From Arthrobacter sp. B1I2 (lineage in GTDB: Bacteria; Actinomycetota; Actinomycetes; Actinomycetales; Micrococcaceae), in NCBI RefSeq assembly GCF_030816485.1, contig NZ_JAUSYC010000001.1:3534001-3598000 (forward strand): a stretch of 64,000 nt of DNA, in the 5' to 3' direction. Both the position numbers and the translations under genes were made by a program. Below are positions 54,621 through 63,584 of this stretch, one piece after another; position 1 is the stretch's first letter, and the number at the start of each line of letters is the position of its first letter. Under the pieces are notes generated by a model, which saw only the letters and a program-made list of their open reading frames with translations, made no database searches and was not told the DNA's origin.

Positions 54621-55166
54621 TTACGCCGACGCCTTGGCGGAGAAGCTGCGGAACATGGTCCGCTGCGGACCGGCGGAGCCGCCAAGATAAGGCCCCGAAT
54701 CGATGAAACCCGCTCGGCGGTAGGCGGACAGGCCGGCAGAGTTTTCCTGGTTGACGGACAGTACGACGCCGGACTCGCCACTTTGGTGCCGCGCGGTCAG
54801 CTTGCGCGCTGCTTCCACGGCGGCGGCAGCCGCGAGGGTGCCCAGCCCCCTGCCCTGGTGCTCCCGGTCGACGAGGAACCCGCGCAACAGCCAGGCTGAC
54901 TGGTCGTCAGGCCAGCCGGCAAGCCCTGCCGCGCCCTCCTGCAGGGTCAACATGCCAACGGCGTTGCCTCCCGCTTCGACCACGTACGGCCGACGCGATT
55001 CTTCTGCCAGTCCTGCGAGGGCCATCCGCAGCGGGTCGCCCACAAAACGATCCTGGCCAGGCACCAGCGACATGTTTGCGATGGCGCCGAGCTGGATGGC
55101 GCGGGCGTCGGGGTCCAGGTCGCGCAGCGGAATGAGCCAGACCCACCCTTCATTCCTAGTGGCCAT
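54621..55166 (-). CDS. GNAT family N-acetyltransferase
   Basis: The 181-residue protein has the GNAT core: 'WLLRGFLVDREHQGRGLGTLAAAAAVEAARKL' with the acetyl-CoA loop (Q-G-R-G-L-G), then 'GVVLSVNQENSAGLSAYRRAGFIDSG', a typical C-terminal motif. The acceptor substrate is unknown. The ATG at 55166 overlaps the end of glnE by 11 bp, so it is translated from the glnE transcript or coupled to it. Confidence 0.88.
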   Translation of the reverse strand: MATRNEGWVWLIPLRDLDPDARAIQLGAIANMSLVPGQDRFVGDPLRMALAGLAEESRRPYVVEAGGNAVGMLTLQEGAAGLAGWPDDQSAWLLRGFLVDREHQGRGLGTLAAAAAVEAARKLTARHQSGESGVVLSVNQENSAGLSAYRRAGFIDSGPYLGGSAGPQRTMFRSFSAKASA

Positions 55167-58100
55167 AGAAGACACGCTCAAAGACCGCCCTGGCCCGGCG
55201 GCTCACCCTCAGGTAGTCCTCCTCCAGCGCGGCGGCGTGCCCCGGCTCGTAGCCGCACCAGCGCGCCACAGCCTCGAGGTCCCGGCGCGAGGAGGGCAGC
55301 AGGTCCGAGGCTTTGCCGTTCCAGATGACATTGGCGGACCGGATCCGGCTGGCCAGCCGCCAGGCCTCGGCAAGGAGTCCGGCGTCCGCCTGATCCAGCA
55401 GACCCAGCTCCGAAGCGGCCGCCAGGGCCTCCAGCGTGGAGGTGGTCCGGAGCTCCGGATGTTTCCCGGCGTGCTGGAGCTGCAGCAGCTGCACCAGCCA
55501 CTCGACGTCGCTGAGCCCTCCGCGGCCCAGTTTGAGGTGGCGTGCGGGGTCGGCGCCGCGGGGCAGCCGCTCGGATTCCACCCGCGCCTTGATCCGCCTG
55601 ATCTCGCGCACGTCCTGTTCCGGGACGGACTCCGGGTACCGGATGGGGTCGATGAGCGTCAGGAAGTCGGCGGCCAGGGTGTCGTCGCCTGCCATGGGCC
55701 GGGCCCGCAGCAGGGCCTGCGCTTCCCAGATCAGAGACCACCGGCGGTAATACTCGGCGAAGGAATCCAGGGAGCGCACCATGGCCCCGTTCTTTCCCTC
55801 GGGCCGGAGGTCGGCGTCCATTTGGAGGACGCGTTCGGCCATGATGGCCGGTTTCAGCGGCTGGGTGAGCAGGCTGGAGACCTTGGCCACCATGCGGGAG
55901 GCCTGCTCCTGCGCCTCCGCTTCGGAGAAGCCCGGAAGTGCGCGGTGGACGTACATGACGTCGGCGTCAGAGCCGTAGCCGATTTCCCGGCCGCCCTGGC
56001 GGCCCATCGCCACCACCAGCACCGTGGTCTTGAGGGGTCCGCCCGCGGAAACGACTCCCTCCGCCACCCGCAGGGCACCCAAAACGGCGGCGCGGTCCGT
56101 GTCCGCCAGAGCCCTGCCCACCTGGTCCTGGTCCAGCAGGCCGGCGGAATCGGCGATGGCGATGCGCAGTATTTCCCGTCGCCGGATCAGCCGGATCAGG
56201 CGCATGGCGCTCTCCGGGTCCGCATGCCGGGACATCTTGGCAGTGATTTCCTGCCACTGGGCTTCGAAGTCCACTGGTGCCAGGTCCTTGTCCTGTCCCA
56301 GCCAGGCCACGGACTCCGGCGAGACTTCCAGGAGGTCGGAGATCAGCCGGGAGTTGGAGAGCATGTGGCACAGGCGTTCCGCGGCGGCGTTGGAGTCACG
56401 GAGCAGGCCCAGGTACCAGTGCGTGGTGCCCAGCGCCTCGCTGACGCGCCGGAACGCGAGGAGGCCGGCATCCGGGTCCACGCCTTCGGCGAGCCAGTCC
56501 AACAGGATGGGCAGGAGCTGCCTTTGCAGGGCGGCGCGGCGGCTCACCCCGGCAGTGAGCGCCTCGATGTGGCGCATGGCACCCTGCGGGTCCCGGTATC
56601 CCAGGGCCGCAAGCCGCCCCTGCGCTGCCTCCGGGGTCAGCTTTGCATCCTCGCTGCTGAGCTTGGCCGCCGTGTTCAGCAGCGGCCGGTAGAAGATCCG
56701 CTCGTGCAGCTCACGGACTGAGCGCTTGGTCCGGTGCCAGGCGGAGAGCAGCGAATCCGGGCTGGGCCGCTCATTGGAGAACGGTCCCAGCACGGCTTTG
56801 GCCAGTGAGCGCAGCGCCGGCTCCGCCACCGGCATCAGGTGGGTGCGGCGCAGCTGGAACAGCTGGATCCGGTGTTCCAGGAGCCGCAGGTACCGGTAGG
56901 CGTTATCGAACGCGGCGGCGTCCGAACGGCCAATGTAACCCCCTGCTGACAGCGCGGCGATCGCCGACGTGGTGTCCCGCCGTCGTAATGACTCATCCGC
57001 CTTGCCATGCACCAGCTGGAGCAGCTGCACGGTGAATTCTACGTCGCGCAGTCCGCCGCGCCCCAGCTTGATCTGGCGCTGCTCCTCGGCGGCAGGGATA
57101 TGTTCGGTTACCCGGCGGCGCATGGCCTGCACGGACTCAACAAAGCCTTCGCGTCCGGCCGAGCTCCAGATCAGCGGTGCCACGGCTTCCTCGTAAGCGC
57201 GGCCCAGCGCGGCATCGCCGGCGATGGCCCGGGCCTTGAGGAGCGCCTGGAATTCCCAGCTTTCAGCCCACCTGGCGTAGTACGTCTCATGGGAAGCGAG
57301 GGTGCGCACCAGCGGCCCCGACTTGCCCTCCGGCCGCAGGTTGGCGTCCACCTCCCACAGGCCCGGTTCCCTGGCCACCGACGAGATGGCACGCGAAATG
57401 CCACTCGCCAGGGCCGTGCCGATGGTGTTGGCCTGCGCGTCCTCCAGGCTGCCGGCGTCCACCACGTAGATGACGTCGACGTCGGAGATGTAGTTCAGTT
57501 CCCGGGCTCCGCATTTGCCCATGCCGATCACTGCCAGGCCGACGTCGGCCACGTCGGCAGCGCTGTGCTGCTCCGCCGCCTCGGCACGGGAGACGGCGAG
57601 GGCAGCCTCGATGGCAGCGGCGGCCAAGTCTGCCAGTTCGCCGCCCACCGATGGCAGGAAGTCCAGCGGATCCGCGGCACAGAGGTCCTTGACGGCGAGG
57701 TCCACCAGTCCGCGACGGTAGGCGGTCCGCAGTGCGGCATAGGCCTCCACACCCGTGGCGGCGGCAACGGGACGTGCGGCACGGGGGTCGGCGCCGACGG
57801 ACTGCAGGAGCGTGGCACGCAATCGGCCGGGGTCCGCAGGCAGGGGCTCGGGACTGGGCCGCACCCGGAAGGCCTCCAGGTGCCCGGGGTGACGGATAAG
57901 GAACTCCCCCAGCGCCTCCGAGGCGCCCAGGACCCGGTACATCGGCTCACTGGCCTCCGGGTCCGCGCCTGCCAGCTCCCGCAACTGCGGGTACTTTTCA
58001 ATCAGCCGGACCAGTGACTGGAGTGCGGTGTCCGGGCTGGCTGCCAGCTGCAGCCCGGCAAAGAGCCTGTCCTGGTCCAGCCCCTCGAGCTCGCGCGCGG

Positions 58101-58176
58101 CCAGGAACCGTTCGCCCTTCTCAAGGTCGCTGAATCCGGCCGCGATGAGGCGGCGTGCCAGGCTCACGCCGGGCAC
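55156..58176 (-). CDS. glnE: Bifunctional glutamine synthetase adenylyltransferase/deadenylyltransferase
   Basis: GlnE adds and removes AMP on a glutamine synthetase tyrosine. The 1006-residue protein has two nucleotidyltransferase domains separated by helical parts. One carries 'GMGKCGARELNYISDVDVIYVV' and the other 'AMGRQGGREIGYGSDADVMYVH'; both have the G-S/Y-D-x-D metal motif. Further landmarks are 'DANLRPEGKSGPLVRTL' and 'DADLRPEGKNGAMVRSL'. The GTG at 58176 abuts the glnA2 stop codon with no gap, so glnA2-glnE-GNAT forms an operon. The likely target is GlnA1, whose tyrosine is present. Confidence 0.95.
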   Translation of the reverse strand: MPGVSLARRLIAAGFSDLEKGERFLAARELEGLDQDRLFAGLQLAASPDTALQSLVRLIEKYPQLRELAGADPEASEPMYRVLGASEALGEFLIRHPGHLEAFRVRPSPEPLPADPGRLRATLLQSVGADPRAARPVAAATGVEAYAALRTAYRRGLVDLAVKDLCAADPLDFLPSVGGELADLAAAAIEAALAVSRAEAAEQHSAADVADVGLAVIGMGKCGARELNYISDVDVIYVVDAGSLEDAQANTIGTALASGISRAISSVAREPGLWEVDANLRPEGKSGPLVRTLASHETYYARWAESWEFQALLKARAIAGDAALGRAYEEAVAPLIWSSAGREGFVESVQAMRRRVTEHIPAAEEQRQIKLGRGGLRDVEFTVQLLQLVHGKADESLRRRDTTSAIAALSAGGYIGRSDAAAFDNAYRYLRLLEHRIQLFQLRRTHLMPVAEPALRSLAKAVLGPFSNERPSPDSLLSAWHRTKRSVRELHERIFYRPLLNTAAKLSSEDAKLTPEAAQGRLAALGYRDPQGAMRHIEALTAGVSRRAALQRQLLPILLDWLAEGVDPDAGLLAFRRVSEALGTTHWYLGLLRDSNAAAERLCHMLSNSRLISDLLEVSPESVAWLGQDKDLAPVDFEAQWQEITAKMSRHADPESAMRLIRLIRRREILRIAIADSAGLLDQDQVGRALADTDRAAVLGALRVAEGVVSAGGPLKTTVLVVAMGRQGGREIGYGSDADVMYVHRALPGFSEAEAQEQASRMVAKVSSLLTQPLKPAIMAERVLQMDADLRPEGKNGAMVRSLDSFAEYYRRWSLIWEAQALLRARPMAGDDTLAADFLTLIDPIRYPESVPEQDVREIRRIKARVESERLPRGADPARHLKLGRGGLSDVEWLVQLLQLQHAGKHPELRTTSTLEALAAASELGLLDQADAGLLAEAWRLASRIRSANVIWNGKASDLLPSSRRDLEAVARWCGYEPGHAAALEEDYLRVSRRARAVFERVFYGH

Positions 58177-59517
58177 CTAGAGAATGCCGAGGTTGCGCTG
58201 CAGCTCGTAGGGCGTCACCTGCAGCCGGTAGTCCTGCCATTCGGCACGCTTGTTGCGCAGGAAGTGCTCGTAGACCTGTTCGCCCAGGATCTGGGGCATC
58301 AGCTCAGAGTCCTCCATGGAGCGGATGGCGTCGTGCAGGCTTGCCGGGAGCGGATCGTGGCCCATGGCGCGCCGTTCGGCCGAGCTCAGCGACCAGACGT
58401 CGTCCTCGGCGGCCGCCGGCAGGTCGTATCCTTCCTCGATGCCCTTCAAACCGGCACCGAGCAGGACGGCGTAGGCCAGGTAGGGATTGGCCGCGGAGTC
58501 GATGCCGCGGTATTCGATGCGGGCGGACTGGCCCTTGCCCGGCTTGTACAGCGGCACCCGGACCAGGGCGGAGCGGTTGTTGTGCCCCCAGCTCAGGTAG
58601 CTGGGTGCCTCGCCGCCGCCCCACAGGCGCTTGTAGGAGTTGACGAACTGGTTGGTGACTGCCGTGAATTCAGGGGCGTGCTTGAGGATGCCGGCAATGA
58701 ACTGCCTGGCCGTCCTGGACAGCTGGAACTCTGCGCCTGCCTCGAAGAACGCGTTGCTGTCGCCCTCGAACAGTGAGAAGTGCGTGTGCATGCCGGACCC
58801 GGGGTGGTCGGTGAACGGCTTGGGCATGAACGTGGCGTACGTGCCCTGCTGCAGCGCCACCTCCTTGATGACGGTCCGGAACGTCATGATGTTGTCGGCT
58901 GTCTGCAGCGCGTCAGCGTAGCGGAGGTCGATCTCGTTCTGGCCGGGACCGGCCTCGTGGTGGCTGAACTCCACGGAAATGCCCACGGATTCCAGCATGG
59001 TCACGGCCGTGCGGCGGAAGTCCTGCGCCACGCCGCCGGGAACATGGTCGAAGTAGCCGCCTTCGTCAACCGGCACCGGCGCGCCGTCCGGACCCGGCTC
59101 GTGCGACTTGAGCAGGTAGAACTCGATCTCCGGGTGCGTGTAGCAGGTGAAGCCCATGTCCGCGGCCTTGGCGAGGGTCCGCTTGAGCACGTTCCGCGGG
59201 TCAGCGGCAGAGGGCTCACCGTCGGGGGTAAGGATGTCGCAGAACATCCGCGAGGTCTGTTCGGTTTCGCCCCGCCACGGCAGGATCTGGAAGGTGGCAG
59301 GATCGGGCTGGGCCAGCATGTCCGATTCAAAGACCCGGGCCAGGCCTTCGATGGAGGAACCATCAAAGCCGAGGCCTTCCTCGAACGCTCCCTCGACCTC
59401 TGCCGGTGCCAGCGCCACGGACTTCAGCGAACCCACGACGTCGGTGAACCACAGGCGCACGAAACGTACGTCACGCTCTTCGATTGTGCGCAGGACAAAC
59501 TCTTGCTGGCGGTCCAT
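58177..59517 (-). CDS. glnA2: Glutamine synthetase type I, second paralogue (type I-alpha-like)
   Basis: The 446-residue paralogue has the glutamine synthetase signatures 'RFVRLWFTDVVGSLKSVAL', 'GFDGSSIEGLARVFESDMLA', 'ATFMPKPFTDHPGSGMHTHFSLF' and 'ARIEYRGIDSAANPYLAYAVLLGAGLKGI'. Unlike GlnA1, the adenylylation region reads 'DDVWSLSSAERRA' and lacks a tyrosine at the expected place. It should therefore escape GlnE control. The ATG at 59517 is the conserved start (MDRQQEFVLRTIEERDVRFVR). It is followed directly by glnE. In mycobacteria the homologue (Rv2222c) has a minor role under standard conditions. Confidence 0.95.
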   Translation of the reverse strand: MDRQQEFVLRTIEERDVRFVRLWFTDVVGSLKSVALAPAEVEGAFEEGLGFDGSSIEGLARVFESDMLAQPDPATFQILPWRGETEQTSRMFCDILTPDGEPSAADPRNVLKRTLAKAADMGFTCYTHPEIEFYLLKSHEPGPDGAPVPVDEGGYFDHVPGGVAQDFRRTAVTMLESVGISVEFSHHEAGPGQNEIDLRYADALQTADNIMTFRTVIKEVALQQGTYATFMPKPFTDHPGSGMHTHFSLFEGDSNAFFEAGAEFQLSRTARQFIAGILKHAPEFTAVTNQFVNSYKRLWGGGEAPSYLSWGHNNRSALVRVPLYKPGKGQSARIEYRGIDSAANPYLAYAVLLGAGLKGIEEGYDLPAAAEDDVWSLSSAERRAMGHDPLPASLHDAIRSMEDSELMPQILGEQVYEHFLRNKRAEWQDYRLQVTPYELQRNLGIL

Positions 59518-59634
59518 GATGGCCTCTTCTCCGATCAACGTCATGCTCCGGGGTCCGCGCAAAGGGGAAAGCCGGCAGCAGTTCATCAACACTGTACTAA
59601 TCATTCGGCGCCGATGCTTGAGCCTGCGCCGTGC

Positions 59635-59650
59635 GTAACGCAGCATTAAC
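59635..59650 (+). promoter_or_regulatory. Weaker GlnR-like box upstream of glnA2
   Basis: GTAAC-GCAGCA-TTAAC has the right spacing for a GlnR site, and its second half fits the looser AC-N9-AC pattern reported for mycobacteria. It lies 118 bp upstream of glnA2 in the interval shared with panB. Confidence 0.35.
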
Positions 59651-59781
59651 CTGGCGGGCCACCCAGGCCGGCCCCGGATGGGGTTTTTCGTGCCCCCTGC
59701 CGCACTTCCAGGCCAGCCGCTATGACCCTAATCACCTTTGACCCGGGATACCCGCGGTAGCTAGTACGGCGGGTACCGCAC

Positions 59782-59794
59782 TACGCTCATCCCA
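59782..59794 (+). promoter_or_regulatory. -10 element for leaderless panB
   Basis: TACGCT (59782-59787) is followed by six bases and the ATG at 59794, with no ribosome site. Confidence 0.45.
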
Positions 59795-60684
59795 TGGCCA
59801 CCAGCAACAGCTCCGACTCCAGCGCGTCCGCAGAAGTACCCGCCCCCTACGGCAACGGCCCCGGCACACCCGCTGCGGCCGAACGGAAGCCGGCGAAGGT
59901 CCGGATCCACCACCTGCAGCAGGCCAAGCGCGACGGCACCAGGTTCGCCATGCTCACCGCGTACGAGCAGTACACGGCGGAGATTTTTGACGCCGCCGGC
60001 ATCGAGGTGCTCCTGGTTGGGGATTCGGCATCCAACAACGTCTTTGGCAATGAGACCAGCCTTCCGGTGACCGTGGACGAACTGCTCCCGCTGTGCCGGG
60101 CCGTAGCCAGGTCCGCCAAGCGCGCCCTGGTGGTGGCGGATCTTCCGTTCGGCAGCTACGAGGTCAGCGCGGAGCAGGCCGTCGCCACGGGGGTCCGTTT
60201 CCTCAAGGAGGGGCTGGCCCACGCGGTGAAGATCGAGGGCGGGCAGTACTACGCACCGACGGTCCGGGCCATGGTCCAGGCAGGCATTCCGGTCATGGCC
60301 CACATCGGCTTCACCCCGCAGAGCGAACACGCCCTGGGCGGGTACCGCGTCCAGGGCCGCGGCGATGACGCCCGGAGATTGATTGACGACGCCGTGGCGC
60401 TGGCTGATGCGGGCGCCTTCAGTGTGCTGATGGAAATGGTTCCGGCGGAGACGGCGGCGGCAGTGGATGCGGCCGTCAGCGTTCCCACGGTGGGCATCGG
60501 CGCCGGGAAGGCGACCACGGGCCAAGTGCTGGTGTGGCAGGACATGGCCGGCCTGCGGGGTGGCCGGATGGCGAAGTTCGTCAAGCAGTACGCGGACCTG
60601 CGCAGCACGTTGCGTGACGCCGCCACCGCCTACGGTGAGGACGTCCGCTCCGGGCAGTTCCCCGGGCCGGAACATTCCTTCTAG
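59794..60684 (+). CDS. panB: 3-methyl-2-oxobutanoate hydroxymethyltransferase
   Basis: PanB makes ketopantoate in pantothenate and coenzyme A synthesis. The 296-residue protein has a ~40-residue Ala/Pro-rich N-terminal extension. The TIM-barrel motifs are '[31 protein letters not shown]', '[13 protein letters not shown]', '[39 protein letters not shown]' and '[22 protein letters not shown]'. The metal-binding Asp and catalytic Glu are within these. A leaderless-type promoter precedes the ATG. It follows glnA2 divergently, as in mycobacteria (Rv2225). Confidence 0.96.
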   Translation: MATSNSSDSSASAEVPAPYGNGPGTPAAAERKPAKVRIHHLQQAKRDGTRFAMLTAYEQYTAEIFDAAGIEVLLVGDSASNNVFGNETSLPVTVDELLPLCRAVARSAKRALVVADLPFGSYEVSAEQAVATGVRFLKEGLAHAVKIEGGQYYAPTVRAMVQAGIPVMAHIGFTPQSEHALGGYRVQGRGDDARRLIDDAVALADAGAFSVLMEMVPAETAAAVDAAVSVPTVGIGAGKATTGQVLVWQDMAGLRGGRMAKFVKQYADLRSTLRDAATAYGEDVRSGQFPGPEHSF

Positions 60685-60807
60685 GCCCGGCCAGCAACTG
60701 CGGAGCCGCCTACCGGCACTCCTCAGCGGACTGCCTCGGCCGCGGGCGGCGCCTCACCTTGACGTCCGCTTCCGGAGCACCGACAGGCGGCCGAAGCACC
60801 CAACTGT

Positions 60808-60972
60808 TCAGTCGTCGTCGTCCTTTTCCCAGGCCTCGTTGCGCGCCTGGACCTTCTCCAGGGCATGTTCGGCTTCGGCCCGTGTCTTGTACGGGCCAAT
60901 GAGCTGGCTCCAGTCCGACAGCCGGTCCTCTTCCACCTCGTGGGTCTTGATGTTGAACCAGTATTCAGTCAT
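60808..60972 (-). CDS. SPOR-like domain small protein
   Basis: This 54-residue protein reads '[39 protein letters not shown]' and ends in an acidic tail. It resembles the short SPOR-like proteins widespread in Arthrobacter, which may bind denuded peptidoglycan. The second of two adjacent ATGs (60972) is preferred because AAGGAG lies five bases before it; the first ATG at 60975 is too close. It converges with panB and diverges from map. Confidence 0.75.
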   Translation of the reverse strand: MTEYWFNIKTHEVEEDRLSDWSQLIGPYKTRAEAEHALEKVQARNEAWEKDDDD

Positions 60973-61060
60973 CATTGCTCCTTGCTCCGGCGACAGCGAA
61001 AGCCGGGGGTGATCCACGTAACACAAACCCTTACGCGTGTCCTCCGCCGCTTGTCGGTTG

Positions 61061-61095
61061 TTGGGCGTTCTGCGCGGCCTTATATGATCAATCTA
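61061..61095 (+). promoter_or_regulatory. Promoter of leaderless map mRNA
   Basis: TTGGGC (61061-61066), a 16-bp spacer and TATGAT (61083-61088) form a convincing promoter. The expected transcription start falls on or beside the A of the ATG at 61095, so the mRNA should be leaderless. Confidence 0.6.
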
Positions 61096-61973
61096 TGCCT
61101 TCCCTTGCCTCGACTGCACCCATTGGCACCCTCACCCCGGGTACCGTGAGTCCGCAGCGTCCCGTCCCGGCGTCCATCCCCCGCCCGGAGTACGTCGGCA
61201 AGCCTGCGCCGGCCAAATTCACCGGCTCCGAGGTCAAGTCCGCGGAGACCATCGAGAAGATCCGGATCGCCGGGAAGATCGCCGCCCAGGCCATCGTGGA
61301 AGTAGGCAGGCACATCCGGCCGGGCGTCACCACTGATGAACTGGACCAGGTGGGCCACGAATTCCTGCTGGACCACCAGGCCTACCCGTCCACCCTCGGA
61401 TACCGCGGGTTTCCCAAATCGCTGTGCTCCTCGTTGAACGAGGTCATCTGCCACGGCATCCCGGACAGCACGGTGGTCCAGGACGGCGACATCCTGAACA
61501 TCGACATCACGGCCTACATCAATGGAGTCCATGGAGACACCAACCACACCTTCCTGGTGGGGGACGTGGACGAGGACTCCCGGCTGCTGGTGGAGCGAAC
61601 CCGGGAGTCGCTGAACCGGGCCATCAAGGCGGTGGCGCCGGGACGCGAAATCAACGTCATTGGCCGGGCCATCCAGTCCTATGCCAAGCGTTTTGGCTAC
61701 GGAGTGGTCCGCGACTTCACGGGCCACGGGGTCGGCGAGGCATTCCACACCGGGCTCATCATTCCGCACTACGATGCCGCTCCGGCATACAACACGGTGA
61801 TCGAGACCGGGATGGTGTTCACCATCGAGCCGATGCTCACCCTGGGCACCGTGGAGTGGGACATGTGGAGCGACGACTGGACAGTGGTCACCAGGGACCA
61901 CAAACGCAGCGCCCAGTTCGAGCACACCCTGCTGGTCACCGAGACCGGCGCCGAAATCCTCACCCTGCCGTAG
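61095..61973 (+). CDS. map: Type I methionine aminopeptidase
   Basis: This metallopeptidase removes the initiator methionine from new proteins. The 292-residue protein has a ~45-residue proline-rich N-terminal extension, then '[31 protein letters not shown]', '[25 protein letters not shown]' and metal ligands in '[20 protein letters not shown]', '[11 protein letters not shown]', 'FTIEPML' and 'FEHTLLVTE'. The ATG at 61095 is preferred to the upstream in-frame start at 60975, because a well-placed promoter makes the message leaderless there. Confidence 0.95.
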   Translation: MPSLASTAPIGTLTPGTVSPQRPVPASIPRPEYVGKPAPAKFTGSEVKSAETIEKIRIAGKIAAQAIVEVGRHIRPGVTTDELDQVGHEFLLDHQAYPSTLGYRGFPKSLCSSLNEVICHGIPDSTVVQDGDILNIDITAYINGVHGDTNHTFLVGDVDEDSRLLVERTRESLNRAIKAVAPGREINVIGRAIQSYAKRFGYGVVRDFTGHGVGEAFHTGLIIPHYDAAPAYNTVIETGMVFTIEPMLTLGTVEWDMWSDDWTVVTRDHKRSAQFEHTLLVTETGAEILTLP

Positions 61974-61978
61974 CCTGC

Positions 61979-62001
61979 CACATGCCCGCCCAGGGCATGT
62001 G
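61979..62001 (+). terminator. Hairpin after map
   Basis: The arms CACATGCCC and GGGCATGTG form a perfect 9-bp stem with a five-base loop, six bases after the map stop. There is no clear T-run. Confidence 0.4.
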
Positions 62002-62081
62002 CCGGTGCAGACCGGACACCTGTTACAGGCCGCCGAAAGCTGCCCCTTTTCCTGCCCGCCCCTGTCAAGAACGGAATCCCA

Positions 62082-62885
62082 TTGGCCAAGAAGGACGAAA
62101 AACCGCACAAGAACGCACCGCTGATCGGCATCGACATCGGTGGTACGGGCATCAAGGGCGGCATCGTCGACCTGAAGAAGGGCAAGCTCCTCGGTGATCG
62201 CTTCCGGGTGCCCACCCCGCAGCCTGCCACCCCGGAGGCCGTCGCCGAGGCCGTGGCCCTGGTGGTGGCCGAACTGTCCGCTCGCCCCGAGGCCCCGGAA
62301 GCCGGCTCCCCCGTGGGTGTGACCTTCCCGGGGATCATCCAGCACGGTGTGGTCCACTCCGCGGCGAACGTGGACAAGAGCTGGCTGGAGACCGACATCG
62401 ACGCCCTCCTGACCGCCCGGCTGGGCCGTCCCGTGGAGGTCATCAACGACGCCGACGCCGCCGGCCTGGCCGAAGCCCGTTACGGTGCCGGCGCCGGCGT
62501 CTCCGGCACCGTCCTGGTCATCACCCTGGGCACCGGGATCGGTTCCGCTTTCATCTTCGACGGCAAGCTGGTTCCCAACGCGGAACTGGGCCACCTGGAA
62601 ATTGACGGCTTTGACGCCGAATCGAAGGCATCCGCCGTGGCCCGCGAGCGGGACGGTTTGTCATGGGCCGAGTACAGCGTGCTGCTGCAGCGCTACTTCT
62701 CCCATGTGGAGTTCCTGTTCTCGCCGGAGTTGTTCATCGTGGGCGGCGGGATCTCGAAACGCGCGGACGAGTACCTTCCCAACCTCAAGCTCCGCACCCC
62801 GATTGTGCCGGCTGTCCTGCGCAACGAGGCAGGTATTGTGGGCGCGGCGCTGGAAATCGCCCTGCAGCACAAGCTGGCCAAGTAG
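62082..62885 (+). CDS. ppgK: Polyphosphate glucokinase
   Basis: This ROK-family kinase phosphorylates glucose with inorganic polyphosphate (and ATP). The phosphate-binding motif is 'APLIGIDIGGTGIKGGIVDLKKGKLLG' near the N-terminus. 'VGVTFPGIIQHGVVHSAANVDKSWLETD', 'VINDADAAGLAEARYGAG', 'VITLGTGIGSAFIFDGKLVPNAELGHLEI' and 'FSPELFIVGGGISKRADEYLP' follow. The length is 267 aa. The only well-placed start is a TTG at 62082, following ACGGAA. Mycobacteria have the same enzyme near sigA (Rv2702). A hairpin terminator separates it from nrdR. Confidence 0.93.
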   Translation: MAKKDEKPHKNAPLIGIDIGGTGIKGGIVDLKKGKLLGDRFRVPTPQPATPEAVAEAVALVVAELSARPEAPEAGSPVGVTFPGIIQHGVVHSAANVDKSWLETDIDALLTARLGRPVEVINDADAAGLAEARYGAGAGVSGTVLVITLGTGIGSAFIFDGKLVPNAELGHLEIDGFDAESKASAVARERDGLSWAEYSVLLQRYFSHVEFLFSPELFIVGGGISKRADEYLPNLKLRTPIVPAVLRNEAGIVGAALEIALQHKLAK

Positions 62886-62894
62886 GCATTGGTG

Positions 62895-62934
62895 CCGGTG
62901 GCGGCCGCGGCTTCCCCTCCGCTGCCGCCACCGG
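62895..62934. terminator. Bidirectional terminator between ppgK and nrdR
   Basis: The arms CCGGTGGCGGC and GCCGCCACCGG form a perfect 11-bp stem between two convergent genes. Confidence 0.6.
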
Positions 62935-62937
62935 AGT

Positions 62938-63441
62938 CTAGAGGGGGCTCTTCTCGGAGCTCTTGGCGCTGCCGGCCGCGCCCTTGGCGTCTTCCTCGGC
63001 CTCGTGGCGGAGCAGGGCAATAGCGGTTTCAAAATCCTCGAGGGACTCGAACGCCTGGTAGACGCTGGCAAAGCGCAGGTACGCCACCTTGTCCAGTTTC
63101 TGCAGCGGCCCGAGGATCACCAGGCCCACCTCGTGGGCGTCGATTTCGGCTGCACCGGACGACCGGATCTGCTCTTCCACTTCCTGGGCCAGCAGGGCGA
63201 GGTCATCCTCGCTCACCGGCCGGCCCTGGCAGGCCTTGCGCACCCCGTTGATGACTTTGCTGCGGCTGAAGGGCTCGCCCACGCCGGAACGCTTGATCAC
63301 GGAGAGGCTGGTGGTTTCCACCGTAGTGAACCGGCGGCCGCATTCAGGGCACTGCCGGCGCCGGCGGATGGCCGAACCGTCATCCGCCATCCTGCTGTCC
63401 ACCACACGGGAATCGGGGTTGCGGCAGAACGGACAGTACAT
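62938..63441 (-). CDS. nrdR: Transcriptional repressor NrdR
   Basis: NrdR represses ribonucleotide reductase genes in response to bound ATP/dATP. The 167-residue protein has the N-terminal zinc ribbon '[17 protein letters not shown]...[17 protein letters not shown]' (four cysteines). The ATP-cone domain follows, starting '[34 protein letters not shown]' and ending near '[19 protein letters not shown]'. A Glu/Lys-rich tail of about 20 residues follows. It lies between ppgK and hisD, a common actinobacterial order. A palindrome upstream may be its own binding site. Confidence 0.97.
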   Translation of the reverse strand: MYCPFCRNPDSRVVDSRMADDGSAIRRRRQCPECGRRFTTVETTSLSVIKRSGVGEPFSRSKVINGVRKACQGRPVSEDDLALLAQEVEEQIRSSGAAEIDAHEVGLVILGPLQKLDKVAYLRFASVYQAFESLEDFETAIALLRHEAEEDAKGAAGSAKSSEKSPL

Positions 63442-63562
63442 GGCGTTCCCCCTTTTCGCTTGTGGTGTGCACGGGCTTGGAAGCCAGCAGCACCGCCGGG
63501 GGGCGATGCCGTGGCGCCTCCCAGTTTACGGGCATATGTGGGGTAATAACAATCCTGTAATT

Positions 63563-63574
63563 ACTACATGTAGT
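63563..63574. promoter_or_regulatory. Candidate NrdR-type box upstream of nrdR
   Basis: ACTACATGTAGT is a perfect 12-bp palindrome 122 bp upstream of nrdR. It resembles the core of the NrdR consensus (ACACWATATATWGTGT). A degenerate partner around CATATG (63533-63538) lies about 33 bp away. Autoregulation is possible. Confidence 0.35.
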
Positions 63575-63584
63575 GGTGTCGCCC

